Part shown: positions 25,401 to 36,475 of the stretch, in pieces | Numbering within the stretch: the first letter of the stretch is position 1 | Layout: each line of letters begins with the position of its first letter | Source: Nemania diffusa | Taxonomy: Eukaryota > Ascomycota > Sordariomycetes > Xylariales > Xylariaceae | Direction: 5' to 3' | DNA length: 64,000 nt | NCBI GenBank assembly: GCA_038501195.1 | Contig: JBBPUQ010000007.1 | Coordinates: 4,255,501 to 4,319,500 of the forward strand | Position numbers and translations under genes: made by a program | The notes under the pieces: generated by a model | Database searches by the model: none | The model's input: the letters and a program-made list of their open reading frames with translations, nothing else | What the model was told of the DNA's origin: nothing

Positions 25401-28400
25401 TATGGGTGCAGAGTTACTTTCCACCGTTCCCGAGTTTCGCATCATCGTTGAAAAATGCGACGAGATTCTGTCCGAGAACGGGTTTCCTGTTGTAACCCCT
25501 TTTCTTTCAGACTCTACTACATCCGAGATTAAAGCATACGCTAAGGATGAGATTGTTGTTCCACAATGTGCTTTGTTCGTCCTCGAATTTGCTCTCGCTC
25601 GAGTCTGGATGCAATGGGGGGTATCGCCGGACATTGTTGTTGGACACAGTATTGGAGAGTACGCTGCCATGGCTATTGCCGGCGTGTTGGGCGTACGGGA
25701 CGCCTTGCTGTTGATCGCGAGACGTGCCCAACTCATCGCCACTAAATGTGTACCGGGCATGTCTGGGATGGTGACCTGCAGGGCTACAGTCGAAAGCATC
25801 CAACCTCTGATAGGGAGTAATGACCCGCGATTTTCAGGAATCAATGTTGCTTGCCTGAATAGCCAAGACGATATCGTGGTTTCTGGTCCAATTGAGTCTT
25901 TAAATCTTTTCATCGAATATTGCAAAGTTAGCGGAATCAAAACTAAGCGGCTAGATGTTCCCTACGGTTTTCATTCATCATGCATGGATCCTATACTAAG
26001 CGATCTTCATTCTCTTGTCTCTATCGCCAAGATCCATGAAGCCAGAGTCATGGTAGGCTCGAGTCTTCGCGGCCGACTCTTGGATCCGAATGAGACGTTA
26101 CAGCCAGATTATTTTGTACAGCATACGCGAGATACTGTCAGCTTTTGCCACGCCATTGAGGATGTGGAGAGAGCATTTCCAGACAGCAATTTAGATTTCA
26201 TCGAAATTGGCCCTTCTCCATCAACCAAGTCAATGATCCGAAGAATCGTTAAGAAGCAGCCCTACACGTTTCTAACATCTCTAAGGCCTACAGAAACCCC
26301 ATGGGAAACATTATCACAGAGCTTGAGTTGTTTATTCCTCCAGAACCACCCCGTAAAGTGGAGACAAGTCTATAATGGCTCGACAGCTAAATTCGTTACT
26401 TCGCTCCCAAAATATCCATTAAGTACCTCACGTTATTATGTTCGATTTCAAGAACTTCCAGTCAAAACAGCTGGACTTAATGATCAACCTGCAAAACCAT
26501 CGTTTGAATTTCTTGGCTCTGCGGAACCAAATGTTGCAAAGGACATGATCAATTTCCACACAAACATGGGGTCTCTTTCGCAATATATCAAGGCACATAC
26601 TGTTGCCGGTGTTCCACTTTGTCCGGCATCTGTACTTATAGAGGTTGTTATGGAAGCTCTCAGCATATCCCAAGATGTACCGAGCAGCAGCTTTCATATT
26701 CTAACGGACATTATCTTCGAGTCACCACTCGTCTATATGGACGAAGTCGGGCATGAACAATGCCTTCAAACCGAACTAGACATGAAACTCGAGAAGATCA
26801 CCCCCTTTTCGCTTTCTTCCGACGGCCAGCATCATTGCTCAGGATATATCACCCGCAAGCTACCCAATGAGGTTATCGATACGTTTGCTCGAAAATCAGC
26901 GTTTGCCAAACGACAGCGGCGCACATTCTACCCGGATTCGGGGGCCGTCTTCGACTCATTCTCCTCTAAAACAATCTATCAAGTCATATTTCCACGAGTA
27001 GTAGCCTACGATAAACCATTCCTGACTCTCAAACAACTCTCTGTTAGCGAATCAGGTCTTGAAGCCTGCGGAACAATGCAACTAGATAGCACATTCTTCC
27101 GGGACAAATTTGTCTGCCATCCAGCTTTCATAGACACGCTACTCCATGCTCCAGGCTTTGTAGCTAACATGTACGTTCCTGCCGATATAGCTTGTATTTG
27201 TACTAGCATTGAGCATGCATATTTGCCTACTTTACAAAAGCTAGGGGAAGGCGAGATGACAGTCTATTGTAGCCTAACAGACGTGGGTCACTCCATCATT
27301 GCCGACGCATACATCATCAACTCGGAGGAGAAGGTGGTAGGTTTTATCGAAGGGTCTAATTTTAGGAAGATCCCCCTGAAGTCTTTCAACAATCACCTTT
27401 CCCGTGCACTTCAAACATCAGCCCACAAGTCATCATTTCAGATCTCGACGCCAATGTTAACCCGTAAGAGTTCTCCGGATATAAAAGACATCACTCTGCC
27501 ACCAACGCCGTCTAACGGAATTGAGGTTTTTTCTCCTATGGAGAGTGTTTTCTTTGACACCTGTGGAATCCAAATTGAACCAGGCATGATGGACCTAACA
27601 TTGGCGTCACTGGGTGTCGACTCACTCCTATCTATCGAGCTTAGCAATGAGCTGAGGGAGAGATTCGGCTTCTTCATCGATGACAGTATATCAGATCTCA
27701 CATTCAACCGACTACAAGAATCATTTACGGTAAATATGCAAAAGTCGAATGATGTTCCAAAGTCGCCTAATGTTCAGGCTGGTTTGACGATCCAAAAGCC
27801 TGAAACTACAGCATTTATATCACCTAACGATGATTATGACTTCCAAAGAATCATACAGCGACAGAGCCATGGACCTCCAAGACCCAACACTTACCTCTTC
27901 CATGATGGAAGTGGTCACTGCACCTTTTATTCCCGCATGTCTGACCTAAACCGCAATATAACTGGAATTTTCAGCCCAGATCCATCAACAGACATCCAGC
28001 GCCTCGAGGATCTTGCAAGCTTGTATATAAAGCGGACAAAACTTGGCGATGAGCAAGAAGTTGTTCTTGGTGGTACGTGAGCAGAGTACTACTGACCCAA
28101 CTTCCTGATACTAACGTTGCTTTTGAATACCAGGCTGGTCATTTGGCGGAGTCCTAGCTTTCGAAGTTGCACGCCAACTACAGTCCCTCGGTCGGTCGGT
28201 TAAGGGGCTAATTCTAATCGACTCACCACCACCAGTCGATCACCAAGCGATCCCGCCAGAGATCATCTCTTATATCCTAGGCGACAACACAGCTAGTGGA
28301 ACAGCATACGCGATCGAGTCGTCAAAGCAAGCTAGGGTAAAGATCAAACACCGATTTCAACACCATGCTATGTTGCTCCAGAACTACCACCCAAAACCAA

Positions 28401-28730
28401 AAACCGGCAATGTCCCGTGCGTGATGCTGAAGTGTTCGCGTTCAATGGACACTGAAACGCTCTGTAATGTGGCATATCCGTGGGTTAGCGACGACGATTT
28501 CAGAGAACGATCTGTATGGCAATGGGAACAGCTGATAGGAAGAAGTATCCCGGTACTAGACGTTGCTTGCAATCACTTCGAGGTATTCGATGCAGACTAT
28601 GTAAGTTCTCAGTCTTGTTGGTGAGCTCTAGAGTGGAAGTTAATTACCTTATCAGGTTGGGGACGTTTCCCAGAAAGTGATGCTTGCATGTGAAATGTTG
28701 GAGAATTTTGATATTCAGGACAGCAGTTGA
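22490..28730 (+). CDS. Non-reducing polyketide synthase (SAT-KS-AT-PT-ACP-TE)
   Basis: Six exons: 22490-23110, 23165-23794, 23858-24340, 24394-28072, 28134-28600 and 28656-28730. They total 5955 nt or 1984 aa with every phase consistent. Domains and catalytic residues seen: SAT with GVCTG (Cys127); KS with DTACSSS (Cys544), EAHGTGT (His679) and GNIGHAE (His718); AT with GHSIGEY (Ser997); product template with [11 protein letters not shown] (His1313) and [10 protein letters not shown] (Asp1492); one ACP with LGVDSLLS (Ser1655); TE with GGWSFGG (Ser1807), LIDSPPP and a late His (NHFEV). There is no C-methyltransferase or reductase domain. Such enzymes make aromatic polyketides released by the thioesterase as an acid or by Claisen closure. 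All active sites are present, so it appears functional although neighbours are dead. The product cannot be read from sequence. Confidence 0.94.
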
Positions 28731-29345
28731 AGATGAGAGTGATCGCCAGACTTGAGGTTCTGGACAGCTCTGCGGATCAGACTCAGTTCAACTATTTCAT
28801 AGGATCCTATTACAGTTAGAGCCATATGTTCATTTCAGAGTACATCTAAACAATTATAGCCTTAGTGATAGATATTTCACGCTGTATTAGCTTATGGGCT
28901 AGATAGTTCTAACTTCTTCTTCTTATGATGGCGCTCTAGAGAAGTTCTTGGCGAATATCAACTGCCGTTGCAGGCCCTAGAACCTAGGAGGCTACTCCAA
29001 TGCTGTAGATAGTGTATTAACTAAGCAGAATGGATTCGAGCCAGTGCACTTTCCAGAGTCAGGGTGCACTACCTTTGTACCTGTTCATGCATGTGCTCTT
29101 TGACGTCAGCGTCTGGGTTCCGGGTCGGGTACCCTTAAAAACTCGGGGTTTTAGTGGGTCTAGTGGGCCTCGCGGGGTCCGCCGGGGACGGGGCTTGAGT
29201 GCCGCGTCATATAGCAGGTATACCTAGAGAGGGAGTTGTCTATAACTGGAGGCCGTTCTTACAGGCTATATCTTCTGTTTGAAAGTCTTCCTTTGTAATC
29301 ATCTCTCTCCTGGTAAATTCCCTGCGGTCATATACAATAATCAGA
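28731..29345. promoter_or_regulatory. Intergenic, promoter of the cupin-like gene
   Basis: 615 bp. It contains a CRE-like palindrome TGACGTCA (29101-29108), CCGGGTCGGGTACCC (29120-29134) and ACTCGGGGTTTTAG (29141-29154). The last matches a site before the dehydrogenase. Confidence 0.45.
29101..29154. promoter_or_regulatory. CRE-like site and ACTCGGG motif
   Basis: TGACGTCA is the consensus of CREB/ATF-type bZIP factors. It is followed 32 bp later by the cluster-shared ACTCGGGGTTT, about 200 bp before the start codon. Confidence 0.4.
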
Positions 29346-30039
29346 ATGTTGACATCTACTCTCCTACTCCTTTCCCTATCATTAGGTACGGGTAAGGCCG
29401 TAAGCATACACGACTCTACAAGCCAGGATGCCGGGCTACAGACTACAGATTGCCAGCTGAGATGCCCCAAAAGTACCGACCTGAAAAAGGTCATACTGCC
29501 CGCCATTACGCAAATTCAACATGAGACAGGCGAGTGGGAGAATGTGCTCGAATGCTGGTCAGTAGACACAACTACGACCAACATGCCGGGCGTAGACAAC
29601 GCCTTCCGACTAGACTGGGAGGGGGGATTCGATGCCGCCTACCAATACATCTTCTATGGGCCCTCTTTCATGCCGCCGCACACAACGCCAGAGCCGAGTT
29701 TAGCTATAATGAGTGCTGGTATTGGTACGTAACACTTATTTTCTTCGAGATGTCTTAATCCATTGCCACACTAGGCCATTGTGCTTGGTAGGTATAACTC
29801 CGCCGAAGCTTACACAGAGTTTAGGTGACGTGAGAGTGCCGTCCGGTAGATGTTTGCGGGTTACAGGTGGAGACATCTTCTTCAATGTTGGGGTCGACGG
29901 TCTTCAGACTGCTTGGTGGTCAGAGGGGTCAGTAATCACGGATTTATATTTTAAAAACGGGAAGATCCCATGGCATGATGTGGTCCCAGAACTTTCAAGC
30001 ATCACTGAACATGGATCCTCCAAGAAACTTGAGTTATGA
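29346..30039 (+). CDS. Small secreted cupin-like protein, function unknown
   Basis: Two exons, 29346-29724 and 29792-30039, totalling 627 nt or 208 aa. The intron 29725-29791 uses the second of two possible acceptors, since the first leads to an immediate stop. A signal peptide is evident (MLTSTLLLLSLSLGTGKAVS). The mature part has a Cys pair (DCQLRC), then DWEGGFDAAYQYIFYGPSFM, a His/Glu stretch (PPHTTPEP), and a later Gly-rich strand with TGGDIFFNVGVDGLQTAWW. This spacing suggests a small beta-barrel of the cupin type, possibly metal-binding, but I cannot name a family. It lies directly downstream of the PKS in the same orientation and shares its promoter motif. It could be an extracellular modifying or binding protein of the pathway. 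It looks intact. Confidence 0.72.
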
Positions 30040-30704
30040 ATACCTAAGTCTGGGTAGTCGAATATCTAGAACACACCCAAACTGGAGACGACTTAAAATC
30101 AGCTCAAATGTTCTCAAAGGATTGGAGGGGACTTGTCTTAGGGAATAGCTAGACATGGCATGTAACGGAAACCTAATAGAATAGCGAGATAAGTAGGTAT
30201 TGACGAGAAATAACTCTTGTACCACGCTTGAGACTATTGAGAGTTGAAATTCGGATTAGCAAAGTTGGGTGTGAAGATGCAACGTATTCTCGCAAGAGAC
30301 TAGTACTGTGCGATAAACGTGGTGACATGTCTACAATATAATGTTTTGTGTAGTCGACCTCATGTGTAGATCAAATCTGACAAGGTTTTCAACTAGCGTA
30401 GCGCAGCGCAGACATGAAAAAGGATTGCACCTTGCAAAATTAAATGCTCTACGTACATGCATGCATCTAACATACGTATTGTTGGCCCTATCTTTTCTTA
30501 GTCTGTCTTAAGTATTAGCGTTTAATTCCATAATTGTGAGTCGGAATTCTCCTTTATGGTCGCGCGCCGGTCCCATGCAACGCATCAGGTGTGAGACTCG
30601 GGTCCCCGCCAAATATTCCGCAATAGAAATAAAGGCCTTTACTTTCAGCTAGGAAGCCACTGAAATGGAATTCACCCAAGGAAACTGATTATCCCGTTGG
30701 AAAT
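30040..30704. promoter_or_regulatory. Intergenic, promoter of the alpha/beta-hydrolase
   Basis: 665 bp. It holds ACTCGGGTCC at 30596-30605, the reverse complement of the GGACCCGAGT core at 12097 and 22080. The motif is about 105 bp before the start codon. Nothing else recognised. Confidence 0.45.
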
Positions 30705-31932
30705 ATGCAGCCACAAATTCCCCTGTATCTTTCAGCCCTGGCAAACTGGACGCAACGTTCATCATCATGCCAGGATCTTCGAATTCCTGTTTCCGTCGAG
30801 AAGACGGCGACCGGTGAGTTCGGCGGCGATGTTTATAATGACGACATTTTGTTTGCCTTAGCAGGGCGAAAAATCCTCGTCTCAAACACGTACGAAATGT
30901 CAGCAAGGTTGTGTATGCCAGAGAACAGCGAGGGGCCACACGCAGACACGCTCCAGCTTCTGGTTCACGGCGCCTCGTTTAATAAGAATATGTGGGATTC
31001 GCAGTATAAGCCGGAAACGTACAGCTGGGTGCAAAGAATGAGCCATGAGGGTTATCCCACTCTAGCTATTGATCTAATCGGTAGCGGGAACAGCACTTTC
31101 CCAGATGGATTGTTTGAGGTCCAAACTCAGATGTACGTCGAGACGGTGCACGACCTAGTCAGAAAGCTTCGAAAGGGCGAGGTGGGTGGCCGTACTTGGG
31201 ACAAGATCGTCTTAGTTGGATTTTCGATTGGCGGCATGATGGGAACTTCTCTAGCGCAACAGTACCCCAACGACTTCGACGCTCTCGTTTTACATGCCAT
31301 CTCATGGGATATATCTTGGATCTATCCGGCCTTTTTATCTGGACTCCAGGCTCCTGCTGCACAGGTCGACCCAGTGAAATGGGGGCACATTTCGCCGTTA
31401 TATCAGACCCAGTCGACGCGAGACGGCCGACTGGTAGCCTGTTTTGCTGGAGCTTACGAACATGGCGTTGTGGAGTATGATTGGTAAGTTGAATTGATTA
31501 ACAACCCAACCTTGGCTCGTCAACTCCGCCCTATTCCACTATTTTTACTTCAATGCGGTTCTGATAGATGCAAAAAGGCAAACGCGCGATTTCGATACTT
31601 TAGGAGCCGCCATTACCTTTACATTCCACCTAGTGGAAGCCCAAGAGTATCGCGGACCAGTATTCCTAGGTCTTGGTGAACGTACGTACCGTCGTTTAAT
31701 TCGTATAGTAGACAGAATGTATGGACGCTAACTCCCTAATGTAGAGGACTCGACATTCTGCGGAGGTCGCTTTTGCCGGGAGCAGCCGTATGCGGTGTAT
31801 AAAAAGTTTCCGAATGCGAAAGCCCATGACCTGAAAATATACGAAAAGACCGGTCATCTTATCTTATATCACTATAGCGGACAGAGGCTGATCACTGATA
31901 CTCTGGCGTTTCTTGACACTCACGGCTTTTAA
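30705..31932 (+). CDS. Alpha/beta-hydrolase
   Basis: Three exons, 30705-31483, 31578-31681 and 31745-31932, totalling 1071 nt or 356 aa. The join at 31484-31577 restores DWQTRDFDTLGAA, which matches the expected lid-to-core transition. Seen: oxyanion strand LLVHGASFNKNMWD, DLIGSGNS, nucleophile elbow GFSIGG, the acid region GLGEQDSTFC with paired cysteines (CGGRFC), and the His of KTGHLILYHY. A CQDLRIPV start region is typical of extracellular fungal hydrolases of this type, but no clear signal peptide precedes it, so the true start could lie in an unseen upstream exon. Substrate unknown. It follows the cupin-like gene in the same orientation and carries the shared motif, so it may act on the polyketide or an ester of it. 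Confidence 0.82.
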
Positions 31933-33409
31933 AACCTGTCACAGTTCCCTCCTCCTTCCACACTAATATTTCTAGAAATGATCGAGAAGAAGAGATATCA
32001 ATAAATGGAGGCAGATAAATCGATAACTTATCGTCATGATCAGGGGTAGAATACCAAGCGCCACGAGCCTGTGGCTTTAAGTGGCTGACAATTCGCACTG
32101 TATCAATACTATGACAAGGATAGCATAATACATCTCAAACAACATTTTGGGCGTAATAAGCCAAAGGATTAGAAAATCAATGTTCATCAATGTAAAAAGT
32201 CTAGGATCGAGCTGTTCCTGCGACGTTCTTCTGGGCTTATTTGTACACATACTAACCGGCATCCCATGGATTTCTCATCTTATGCGTGAGACACCCGTCA
32301 CAATAGTCCATAGTCGTAGACATGATCACCACCTAGGAGATATGTATAAGATATATAGCAAACGCAACCAGCCCTAATACGCCCTCAGATAAAACTGCTG
32401 TTAAGTTGCAATTGCTTGATAGGCCTTAAGATGAGAAACTGGTCTCATTATACTTTATCTTCCATGGCGGGGGGTTTTCCCCCCCATTCGCTTTGGTTCT
32501 CAAGCTAACCACCAACCTCGTCAGGGGTAGGTTGAAGTCTACGGGCCACGCAGCCGGTCCCCAACGCACCTAACCCTTAAAGACAACGCGCTAATTAGTG
32601 AATCTACAGCACTCTTCAGGGCACATCAATCGCAGTAGATCTAGCTATCGCATGTATTGGGGAACCGTAAGCCATGGTAGGCTAGTCTAGGAGCCGAAAG
32701 CGGGTCGAAAGCAGGGCGTATAAGCCCTGCTATCGCAGGTTGCCTACATTCGACACTGGGGCGATAAAGCCTTGTAGAGTAGCATAGAATAACCTAAGTT
32801 AAAAACAAAAAGACAATAATAAATACAGAACACTATCTGTTATTTTAGCTAACAATCCTTCCTTTGAGCTAGTTATAAGAGGTGGGTAAGTGAAAATGAA
32901 CAGTAATCGCTGCGAATATGCCTTGAAAGTATGTTGTTGTAGTGTAGAAGTTATGTGGTGGGCCCTGTAGGCCTGTAAACCACCTATGTAGGCTAGACCA
33001 GGCATCTTGCTCAGCTCATTCTATGCCTAGCGGCTGTCGCGGTTAACAAAGGGAATTTACAGCCAGCTATCAGACCTAGAGCCAATTTGAGTTATGAAAA
33101 GAGAAAATTAATATTTAATAAATTTGTCTGATCACCTGTTTAAAAAAGCTAGGTTACCACAGGACCTACCTAAGTCCTATGTGTATATCATCTCGTTAAC
33201 GGTTACCCCATTGACTGCTCTCGGCATTAAGCTTTCTACGCAGTAAGATCCCCCTGCTAACAGGAGTACCTAGCATTGATCTTATTGGCTATCTTTTAAG
33301 TGCGACGATGTCTTGGCAATTTAATTGCCTAATTCGGAAATATGGCAGTGGCTAAGGCTTAGCTAGCAATCTGCTGTTAGACTAGACACTAGTGGAGAGA
33401 TACGGCGTA
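31933..33409. other. 1.5-kb intergenic region
   Basis: No gene supported. A GC-rich stem-loop (CAGGGCGTATAAGCCCTG) sits at about 32713-32730. The 32460-32780 stretch is denser in G/C than its surroundings, but no product is recognisable. Confidence 0.35.
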
Positions 33410-33561
33410 TCCCTTTGGGTGCCTTTTCGGCACCAGTACAGGAAAAGCGGAAAAGCGGACTCAGATGCACCAATCGGGGAAAAGTATGATGCTTAAGGAA
33501 ACATCTGATTGGGTTAATCTAATATATGTATGTACTGGTGCCGAGTCGGCACCCAAAGGGA
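33410..33561. mobile_element. 152-bp MITE with TA target duplication (Tc1/mariner-like)
   Basis: Terminal inverted repeats of 31 bp (33410-33440 and 33531-33561) begin TCCCTTTGGGTGCC and differ at only 3 positions. The element is flanked by TA on both sides (33408-33409 and 33562-33563). Each arm contains its own GGTGCC...GGCACC mini-stem, so the whole folds into nested hairpins. There is no coding capacity. TA duplication is characteristic of Tc1/mariner/Fot1-type transposons; the mobilising transposase is not in the window. Confidence 0.75.
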
Positions 33562-33901
33562 TATGTTACCTTGGCCAGACCAATACTCAAAAGAGTGTAA
33601 TTGAATCCCATTGAATCCCCGTTGACGTTTCCACTCCATATAAGCTTGAAACCGAAATTGATGATCATAACTTGCTGCCTTGCTGCGATTATGGGAAGTC
33701 ACCTCTCACATCATTGGTCTACTTGGATTAGTGTGCGTGGCTCATGAGCTCCATAGTAACCCAATGTCGGGCTTCATAGTTAGCCGTATATCACACGTAT
33801 TCTGAAAACCTCATGATTGGAAGCCTAATTATGACATGGTACATTAGTTTGTCTATTATTTTCAAAAATGCCTTATTTGCGTAGTCGGGTCAGGGGCTAT
33901 C

Positions 33902-33908
33902 TATATAA
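33902..33908 (+). promoter_or_regulatory. TATA box of the beta-lactamase-like gene
   Basis: TATATAA, about 70 bp upstream of the ATG at 33976 and followed by a pyrimidine-rich CACTGCTCTTTGG leader. Confidence 0.5.
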
Positions 33909-33975
33909 GGCTTGCTTCCAGGTCGTATCTTAATCACTGCTCTTTGGTCATCAACGACAACTCCCCTCGATCACA

Positions 33976-35742
33976 ATGCATACCTCTCTGCTAAGTCTCG
34001 CCTTCGCTTCAATATGTCTACCAGCCGTTCAAGGCAGGATTCTTGGACCGCTTGATCCAGCTCCTGTTGACCTCACTAGCTCCGCTAGTAACGTGCGGTC
34101 ACAATGGGAAAACCTCACTTCTACACTCGAGGGCCATCTCAGCGGCACTGCGCGCAATGCAGCACTATCTGGCTTAGACAATATTACCTTCTCACTTGGG
34201 CTTTTCTCAGTCAATGACCCCCAAGCTGCAGGGCGCCTCCAATACCATCACACGGGGCCCGATGTCCGCAACTCTTCTTTGGGCGTGAACAAAGTCGATG
34301 GCGACAGCATCTACCGCGTAGCCAGCATGACGAAAGTGATTACTGTCTACTCCGGCCTCCTCCTTCTCGATACTAGTGACTGGGACAAGCCATTGACTGA
34401 GATCTTCCCTGAAATCACCTCGCTGCCAAAGAATGATCCGATCCATCACGTTCAGTGGGACACCATCACTCCATTCTCACTTGCGTCACAGATCTCGGGC
34501 ATTCCTGCTAACGCGAGACCGTTCGATGCTGGCGAACTCTCCACGATCCTATATTTCACAAATCCTGTCGACCCCACGACCCTTGGGTTGCCGCCTCTCA
34601 CGTTGAACAGCACAGGCATCGATGTGCCTTGCCAGGATGTAAACTGCACGGCAGTACAGTATCTCGATGGCATTCAGGCCCCGACACTCCCAGTTTTCCA
34701 ATCTCCGGGCTACGCCAACACGAATTTCATTCTGCTCGGCCGAGTGATTTCCAAACTAACAGGTCTGCCCGAAAACGAGCAGTGGTTCAAGAAGGCTGTA
34801 TTCGACCCCTTGGGCTTGAAGCGCACTTCGTCGCTTTCCCCCACGGCGTCCCCTTATGCCGGCTATGTCGTAGCCGGCGACCCAGTCGCGTTCACATTCC
34901 AAGGCGGAATCACGACATCATCGGGCGGCCTCTTCACGACAACCAACGACATCGCCAAGATCGGCATCAGCATGCTCAACTCGACGCTTCTGCCGGCCGA
35001 CCAGACGCGCAAGTGGATGAAGCCTCACTCCTTCACCGCGACCCTCGACTTCGCGCTCGGCATGGGCTGGGAGATCTACCGATACACCGACGCGACGACC
35101 GGCCACGTGACCGACCTGTACACGAAGCTCGGCGACGCCGGCGCCTACGCGAGCTACCTCGTCGTGGTGCCGGACTACGCCTTCGGGTTCTCGGTGATCG
35201 CAACCAGCGGCATCGTGGCGGACGCCGAGCGCAGCGCCGCAACGCACCTCCTCGCCGACCTCGTCAGCGAGACCGTGCTCCCCGCGCTGCGGGCCCAGGC
35301 CGCGGCCGAGACGAAGCGCAACTACGCGGGCACGTACGTCGCGTCGGGGACGAACAGCACGTCGAAGCTGACGCTCGCGTACAACGAGACGGCCGGCGCC
35401 GGCTTCGGGCTCACGGTTACGTCGTTCGTCAACGACGGACACGACTTGCTGAGTTACTTCCAGCTGCTGTATGGGACTGAACAGCTCGTGCTCGCGCCGG
35501 CGACGGCGGACCCGAGGACGGGGCAGCGCGGGTTCTTGCTCACGCCCGTGTTGCCCGATGGCGCTTACACGGGGGTGTTCTCTAAGATGTTCGCCACGGA
35601 TGCAGACTGGACTAATAACAACGGCGTCACGTACGGTGGGCAAGCGCTGGGGACGTTCTACTTCGACGTTGCGGGTGACGGGCGCGCTGTTGCGGCATTG
35701 CCGGCTATCTTACGCGGAAAGCGCTTTAAGAAGACCTTGTAA
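33976..35742 (+). CDS. Secreted beta-lactamase/penicillin-binding-protein-like serine hydrolase
   Basis: Single exon, 588 aa. The signal peptide (MHTSLLSLAFASICLPAVQG) is followed by a short propeptide-like linker. The class C beta-lactamase/DD-peptidase fold is shown by SxxK (Ser117-Met-Thr-Lys120 in YRVASMTKV) and YxN (Tyr246-Ala-Asn248 in SPGYANTN). A later Gly-rich strand (KLGDAGAY) stands where HxG/KTG usually lies. A C-terminal beta-rich extension follows, and several N-glycosylation sequons are present. Fungal members act as esterases, acyltransferases or hydrolases rather than antibiotic resistance enzymes. The GC content rises sharply after about base 34900. It is outside the motif-marked genes, although GTCGGGTC occurs at 33883-33890. 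Pathway membership is uncertain. Confidence 0.87.
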   Translation: MHTSLLSLAFASICLPAVQGRILGPLDPAPVDLTSSASNVRSQWENLTSTLEGHLSGTARNAALSGLDNITFSLGLFSVNDPQAAGRLQYHHTGPDVRNSSLGVNKVDGDSIYRVASMTKVITVYSGLLLLDTSDWDKPLTEIFPEITSLPKNDPIHHVQWDTITPFSLASQISGIPANARPFDAGELSTILYFTNPVDPTTLGLPPLTLNSTGIDVPCQDVNCTAVQYLDGIQAPTLPVFQSPGYANTNFILLGRVISKLTGLPENEQWFKKAVFDPLGLKRTSSLSPTASPYAGYVVAGDPVAFTFQGGITTSSGGLFTTTNDIAKIGISMLNSTLLPADQTRKWMKPHSFTATLDFALGMGWEIYRYTDATTGHVTDLYTKLGDAGAYASYLVVVPDYAFGFSVIATSGIVADAERSAATHLLADLVSETVLPALRAQAAAETKRNYAGTYVASGTNSTSKLTLAYNETAGAGFGLTVTSFVNDGHDLLSYFQLLYGTEQLVLAPATADPRTGQRGFLLTPVLPDGAYTGVFSKMFATDADWTNNNGVTYGGQALGTFYFDVAGDGRAVAALPAILRGKRFKKTL

Positions 35743-36475
35743 GAACTAGGTTAGAATGGGTAAGGGTCGGGTTCTGATTTGGCTGTAGGGTACCTATATC
35801 TGAGGAGGAATTGCGTATAATGTGTGTATTTGCAGCTATTGTAGTGTAATATTTTTCTTTTGTACGCGGACGTCGATCGGCCTGCACTCGATTCATCGTA
35901 GGTAGATGCCAGGTAATCAGCAAGGAGGGCATGCCACTTCCCAGCACCTAGCTAATTCGTTGATACTTGCTGACTTATGTATTAATTCGAGTATATACTA
36001 TCAGCTTCGAAACTTGCCACACAGGTTAGCGTGCCGGGAATAGTTGCTGGTGGGTATTTTTAATAATTTTCTAGGCAGCTATTTCTCAAGGTTTATAGTG
36101 CTGTTAGTTGCCTATCCAACCACGTCGACAATTCAATATTTTTGGCAGGCATACCTACTGTACATTCACATCTGATCTAAAATCACTTGTGCACGCACTT
36201 CTTCCATCCTTATAGTTTGAGATTTTACTTTTTCCAGTTCAGACTTATATGATACTAGGTATTTCCTAGTCTTGTGTATTTTGATCACTTCTTGCAAGTC
36301 CGCACGGGAACCAGACGCTAGTATTTGTTAGGTGTCAGATTACCTAGGTACCTAGTAAACTAAAACGCCACACTCATCTACATCAGAGTGTTTCCGTCTG
36401 TGCCTACTCTTGTCTTTAATAAGAGCTCATCGATAGGTCATTTTACACCCCCCGGCCGAACTGCGGTTGCCTTAA
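35743..36475. other. Intergenic region upstream of the F-box-like gene
   Basis: 733 bp, AT-rich. It contains the palindrome TACCTAGGTA at 36341-36350. No gene seen. Confidence 0.35.

Noticed and set aside
34629..35643. Two long open frames (283 and 241 codons) overlapping the beta-lactamase-like gene
   Set aside because: Arg/Pro-rich frames produced by the GC-rich codons of the real gene.
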